Assembly: GCA_010405405.1 (NCBI GenBank)
Contig: MU004235.1
Location: forward strand, 758,538-822,537
Direction: 5' to 3'
Length of the DNA stretch: 64,000 bases
Origin: Microthyrium microscopicum
Taxonomy: Eukaryota > Ascomycota > Dothideomycetes > Microthyriales > Microthyriaceae
The notes below the pieces were generated by a model. It had not been told where the DNA came from and searched no databases. It saw only the letters and a program-made list of their open reading frames with translations. Numbering within the stretch: position 1 is the stretch's first letter; every line of letters begins with the position of its first letter. Below, piece by piece: positions 59,551-64,000 of the stretch. Position numbers and translations under genes: made by a program.

Positions 59551-62044
59551 TGTATGATATGTTGATGTTTGCCAGACTGTGTGTTTGTATCGAGAATAGA
59601 AGTTGCAGTAGGAAGGCTCCAGGAGAAGTGGTGACTTTGATATCCGGCCAGGCGTGTTATGACAAACTGGAATTAAAGATGCTTTCAGTCTTTAGGCGGA
59701 TTTCGGGGTTCTGGATTGTTTCTGGACGAGCTGATGATAAATGTTGCCGTAGGGAGAGTAGGCGGTGTTGAGATGCAGGCAAGGCTGAGCTTAGTGCCAG
59801 ATCTGCTACGTGGTACCTGTAGGCTATTTCTAGGCCGAGGAATGCTTGCATAAGCTCGTTGAGAAGGTAGATTGTCCGAAATGAGGCGGGTGTGTTGAAA
59901 GCTGAAAGCAGATTTTGAGCCGTGAATAAGATTGAAAATAGTATAATTTGAAGACAGGTGTTGTTCGGGGGTTGGAAATATATCGCTTTGAGATCCGTGA
60001 CAGACGCAGTGACGCGACGTGGGTTGGACCGTGTATTATCCCGCGACCCCCGAAAAAGCAATATTCCTTTCAGGAGTATTTTCCAGAAACAGGTTTGCGG
60101 GTTTCCAAAGAAGGAATAAGAGTTAAAAAAGGAGAAGTAACAGACTACTAGTAAACCACGGTCCACTAGTGTGTCTAACGTCACGCTTTGGAGTTGCGTT
60201 CCAGGGAAGAATCAGAGATGAGTTTTCTCGGGTGGCACCGAAGCAATACGCACAGCGTAATCAGATGCTCTCTCTAACCCTCAACCTTACCAACCATACA
60301 ACCAAGCACAGTTAGTGGGCGAATTGGAGACTGCCGGAAGTTATTGAAGGCGGCGACGGGCGATTGCGGTCTGGCAACACGACGTCGTAGTTGATGACAC
60401 AGAATTGATGATGGCAAAGTTGGGTAGGAAAGGAATCGACTGGAACCCTCTTATGTGTGGCACGTCTGTACCATTCAAGATATCAAAGATGTATGAATCC
60501 GATAGCAGAAAGATGCTGCTGCAGGAAAGAACGAGGGCCCCAGTCTTCTTTTCAGCATATCCGCGATCCGCTTTCTAGGGGGAGCCAGGTTTGTCTGCAA
60601 TGCGCATTCTCATGTTCTTCGTTGTCTCTCTTCTTCGCTCCGACGCCCAATCTTCCCTGCGAACGAAATATGCATGCTACGTTTTGGTCAGCAAGCAAAG
60701 TAGCGACACGTCCACCTTTGCTGGTGGACGCCCGAATAGGAACCTTTGGCTCAATGTAACGGCTGCATGGCGGTCCGCTTTGGTGTGAGCAGGGCGTGGG
60801 TGCGCTGCATGCGTGGTTTGCGGAGAAATGGGGGAGAGGACCAGCGAAGGGGACTTGTCTCTCGTTGTCTGCCCTGGCGTGGGTACAAGTGGCACGGCGT
60901 ACTAAGTAAGATGACCCTCAATTCCTCCCCAACTACATCTGATGTTGTTGGAGAGTAAAGGAGGGAGGTGCAGCGGGCCCAGAAGCAGGCAGAACAGTCT
61001 ACAGTCAAATCTTTGACAAGGTGCGAGTGTCGATCAATTCATTCCCCCAGCACGCGAAACCGGGGAGCGTCTTTTGATCTGAGTATCGCAGACAACGACA
61101 TCTCACCACATCAAACGATGCTAGTAGTAAGTGGTTGGCCATGATTGTAGTGGACAATTGTCTATCCTGCCCGCTTTTGGCACCAATAACCCACAACCCC
61201 AGCACAAACCCGTGGAGGATAGACTTTGACGAGCGGGGAAGTGAAGACTATCCAAGCATCAATAACCACTAGATTTAGGACTCTAAAATCGACGATAGGT
61301 ACATGTAGACTCTAGAATTGGCTGTGTGCTGCCCAACTCCAGCAGAGCGGGTTGTAAGTGACCACCCCGTCAGGTACCCGTGAGATGGACATAGTAATTA
61401 CTTTTCGAGCCCGTTGGCTGGAAGAGGTTGATGCACTGCGGGACTGCGCGGGATGCAACAAGTTAGGGTGATGTATCTTTCGTGGAACGATATCATTCGG
61501 TCGTTTTGAGCGACTGAAGACCAGACACGTCAATAGGAGCAGAGCTTTTCGCCAGACAAGAAAATAATGCCTTGGTCACGCTCACTTGCAAACACAAACT
61601 ACATACACTGTATGGGACGTAAGGCGTGGAGCGAGGTATATTATGTTGCATTCTGTTTTATCCTGATAGGGTATGATTCTAGCGAACCCAGTACAACTGT
61701 ACGGTAGACTTCTTCGTTTCTGCCTTCCTTCCACAATATCTACCTATCTTCCCAATTAAGAGCTCGCTTTCAGTCTCTAATCGCCCGTTTGTCTTTGACC
61801 CTTGCTCCCAATCGTGATACTCCCGGATGAGTCTGGATTTTGGTCGTTAGTCCCACAGTCTCATACCGCCTTGCATAAGGTGTGGCTTCGAAGGTAATTC
61901 TAGGCCAGCCCCAGAGAAATGTCAAACTTATACTTGATCTCGTGCACATGATCTTCACCCTATTGCTGGGTTGTCATGAGGACAATAGGTACCGATACTT
62001 TATCGTGTGAGATTGGAGCCAACACACTTTGAGCCACAGATGCT
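59551..62044. other. long intergenic region, no supportable gene
   Basis: About 2.5 kb. A 175-codon minus frame (59657-60184) begins with a hydrophobic stretch but has no recognisable domain and no intron support, and I left it out. GT-rich and GC-rich patches alternate. The right part probably holds the URC1 3' UTR. Confidence 0.4.
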
Positions 62045-63802
62045 TTAGTGCTAAAGAAGAAAAGTCAGCTATGTTAGACCAGAACAGCAATATGCAGACA
62101 ACTTACATCTAGGTCTTCCCATTTGGGGCCATCTTGCGTCCAATTACGGCCCTGGATGTTCTCCAGCTGCTCACTCGTCACTTGCGCTCCACTGGTGAAA
62201 TAGCCTGCAGCAATCTTTGCGCCGATCTCGACCATAGAGTCCTCAGGAATGAGCTCCTGAGGGATTTCGACACGTTTGTGGATTGGGATGCCTTGGCCAA
62301 CGATAGCATCATGCTTCATATCCGACATGGAAACTGGACACGTTAGCGTGAATGGCGGCATAAGGCATGGAATTTGGGAGCTTACGCATGGTATCAATCT
62401 TTTGAATACCCAGCCAGTGTAAGATATCGGGCATCAGTGCTTGAAATCTCATATCCTTCACACCAGCAATGTCTTCGGTTCTCTTGAAGTATTCGCTAGC
62501 TTTATCGAGGCCACGCTTGCGAGCATTGTAGACAAGATATTTGGTCACTTCGCCAAGAGCGCGACCTTCCTTACGGAAGTAGATGATAACTCCGCTACCG
62601 CCTTGCTGAGCTTGCTTGACGGCTTCCTCGATACCAAAGATGAGGTACGGTCTGCATGTGCAGATATCAGAACCAAAGACGTCGCTTCCATTGCATTCGT
62701 CATGTACACGAAGCGCCAATTTTACATTTGGGTCAGACATTTTCGCGGGGTCACCAAATATGTACACAGTCAAGCCGCCAATCGGAGGCATGAACAGTTT
62801 GATATCATCTCGTGTGATCAGCTCTGGATATGAGCCACCAGTCTCTTCGAAAAGCGCGCGTCGTAAAACTTGTTCATCTACCCCACGTTAATGAAATTTT
62901 CACATCATGAGAGCATAAACAGCTTACCAATGCCGAATCGTTCTGCGACTCCGGGCAGATACCAGACTGGCTCTACAGCTACCTTGGTCACGGCAAGCTC
63001 GCCTGTCTCGTTGATGCATATCTGGCCGTCTGGGACAAGTCTACCAGCTTTGACGCTGCTTTCCAGCTCGGGGAGACGCATATGAGCACGAGTGATGGCA
63101 ATGGTTGGACGAATGTCAAGACCCTCATCATCGATGTATTGCTTGAATTGCCATGGAGATATATGTCCCCAAGGATCCATGGCGACGATCTTCTTCTTGT
63201 CTCCCCACTGAGGATGTGGTCCAAGGGTCACAGCAGGCTCGGCGTTGGTGAAGATTGGACGATGGTCAGATTCGAGGTTCTTGCTCGCTACAGCAAGAGC
63301 GTGGTAGATTGAGTAGCAACCTCCGTGGGCGCCAATTGCATTTCGTCGACGAGCGGTACCTTTATGTCTAGATACGACGACTGGTCCTCGCTTGACAGGA
63401 TCTCGATTGCCCCAGTCCATTGACACTGGATTTACGCCGACTTGCTTGGGATAGGTGACTAGAACAATCTTGGGCGGAAATCCGAGTGGAAGAGTTACCG
63501 AACTGGATCTTGCTGGAGATTCGGGGGTGGAAGCAAGAGCTCCATTCGAGTCGTTGCTCATCATTCCGGAAGAGCTGGGTCTATTCTCTGTAGTTGGAGC
63601 TTCATGGTATCAATAAAAGAATTGGAAGTAGGATAAGATAAGTACCATGATGGGGCGTATTAGCATGTATTTTGGCATCGAGCATGTTGATACTATCTTT
63701 CAACTGGGCGTTCTCATTGCGAATAGCAGCGTTGTCTTTGGTCAAAGACTCGAGCTGCCCCTGGATAGCTCCAAGGGCTTTCAACAGGGCATCTTGATCC
63801 AT
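62045..63802 (-). CDS. URC1: URC1, GTP cyclohydrolase II-like uracil catabolism protein
   Basis: Cyclohydrolase-II-related enzyme of the fungal URC uracil-degradation route. Exons 63646-63802, 62928-63599, 62386-62877, 62107-62333, 62045-62050; 517 aa, phases close. The core has the RibA-like zinc site (HDECNGSDVFGSDICTCRPY), GVIIYFRKEGRALGEVTKY, KRTEDIAGVKDMRFQALMPD and LHWLGIQKIDTM. URC1-specific upstream blocks: KIVLVTYPKQVGVNPVSMDW, GAHGGCYSIYHALAVAS, AMDPWGHISPWQFKQY. The last exon codes His then stop (KWEDLD-H); reading into the intron would instead add about ten unrelated residues. The first exon codes a heptad-like coiled coil (LKALGAIQGQLESLTKDNAA) followed by a Ser-rich linker. Confidence 0.9.
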
Positions 63803-64000
63803 GTTGACGTTGGTTGGTTCAAGGAAAAAGCAAAGACGGTGAGGCTGGATGGATATAGAACTCAATAGGACAGGCTATACTTGTATACGCAGGTACGCAA
63901 TGTTTAGTTGTAGCTCTTGTTTCCAAGCTTGATAAGCAAACAACGCTCAACTGCGGCCGAGGTAAGTGCTTTTAGTTGTACTGAAGGAAGAGAGATGAAG

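Noticed and set aside
59657-60184. 175-codon minus frame starting with a hydrophobic stretch
   Set aside because: No recognisable domain, no consistent exon structure, and frameless flanks; left as intergenic.
1-64000. tRNA, rRNA, CRISPR or autonomous retroelement
   Set aside because: No tRNA B-box with a matching cloverleaf, no rRNA, no regularly spaced repeat-spacer array, and no reverse transcriptase or integrase motifs were seen when reading the window by eye; a tRNAscan or RepeatMasker run could still find weak cases.

Overview
The window is nuclear DNA of a filamentous ascomycete (Pezizomycotina). The evidence is many short GT-AG introns (about 47-80 nt, with CTAAC/CTGAC-type branch points), an AlcR-type zinc-cluster regulator, a laccase ending in an ascomycete-type DSGV tail, a CE2-like esterase and URC1. 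Several exon models were closed to the base by phase arithmetic. I cannot name the order with confidence; Leotiomycetes or a relative would fit.

Layout. 1-8.5 kb: an AlcR-type transcription factor running off the left edge, then a very large modular laccase (two hevein domains, Ser-rich stalk, PAN/apple-like domain, multicopper oxidase). 8.5-23 kb: a gene-poor accessory stretch holding a small MITE-like element, one housekeeping gene (mitochondrial SSB), a decayed array of repeat units, and members of an unrecognised 'MGCGP' gene family. An apparently intact member lies at 21.5-23 kb. Decayed relatives lie at 13.3-14.4 kb and, on its own, at 33.2-34.2 kb. 23.7-33 kb: dense housekeeping genes: a Hcm1/Sep1-like forkhead factor, BUD31 (splicing), complex I NDUFA6, RPC19 (Pol I/III), HIS3 and SAR1. 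34.8-42.4 kb: a secreted CE2-like esterase, a Derlin, KAE1, a P450-like protein without a heme ligand, and ITP pyrophosphatase. 44.3-63.8 kb: a dihydroxy-acid dehydratase without an obvious presequence, a giant DDX60-like helicase, fumarase, an ACS-family transporter, a small hypothetical protein and URC1.

The genes are mostly independent housekeeping functions and I see no biosynthetic cluster. Several neighbours are divergent pairs sharing short promoters: BUD31/NDUFA6, RPC19/HIS3, Derlin/KAE1 and P450-like/ITPA.

The most unusual points are: (i) the MGCGP family, whose members share exon sequence, a last-intron acceptor and repeat-filled introns; the intact copy has an 819-nt intron that is a multiple of three and has no in-frame stop; (ii) a SAR1 model that keeps the family sequence only if a 2-nt micro-exon is spliced, with 7-nt and 8-nt micro-exons in two other genes; (iii) the hevein-PAN-laccase fusion; (iv) a P450-like protein lacking both the heme cysteine motif and ExxR.
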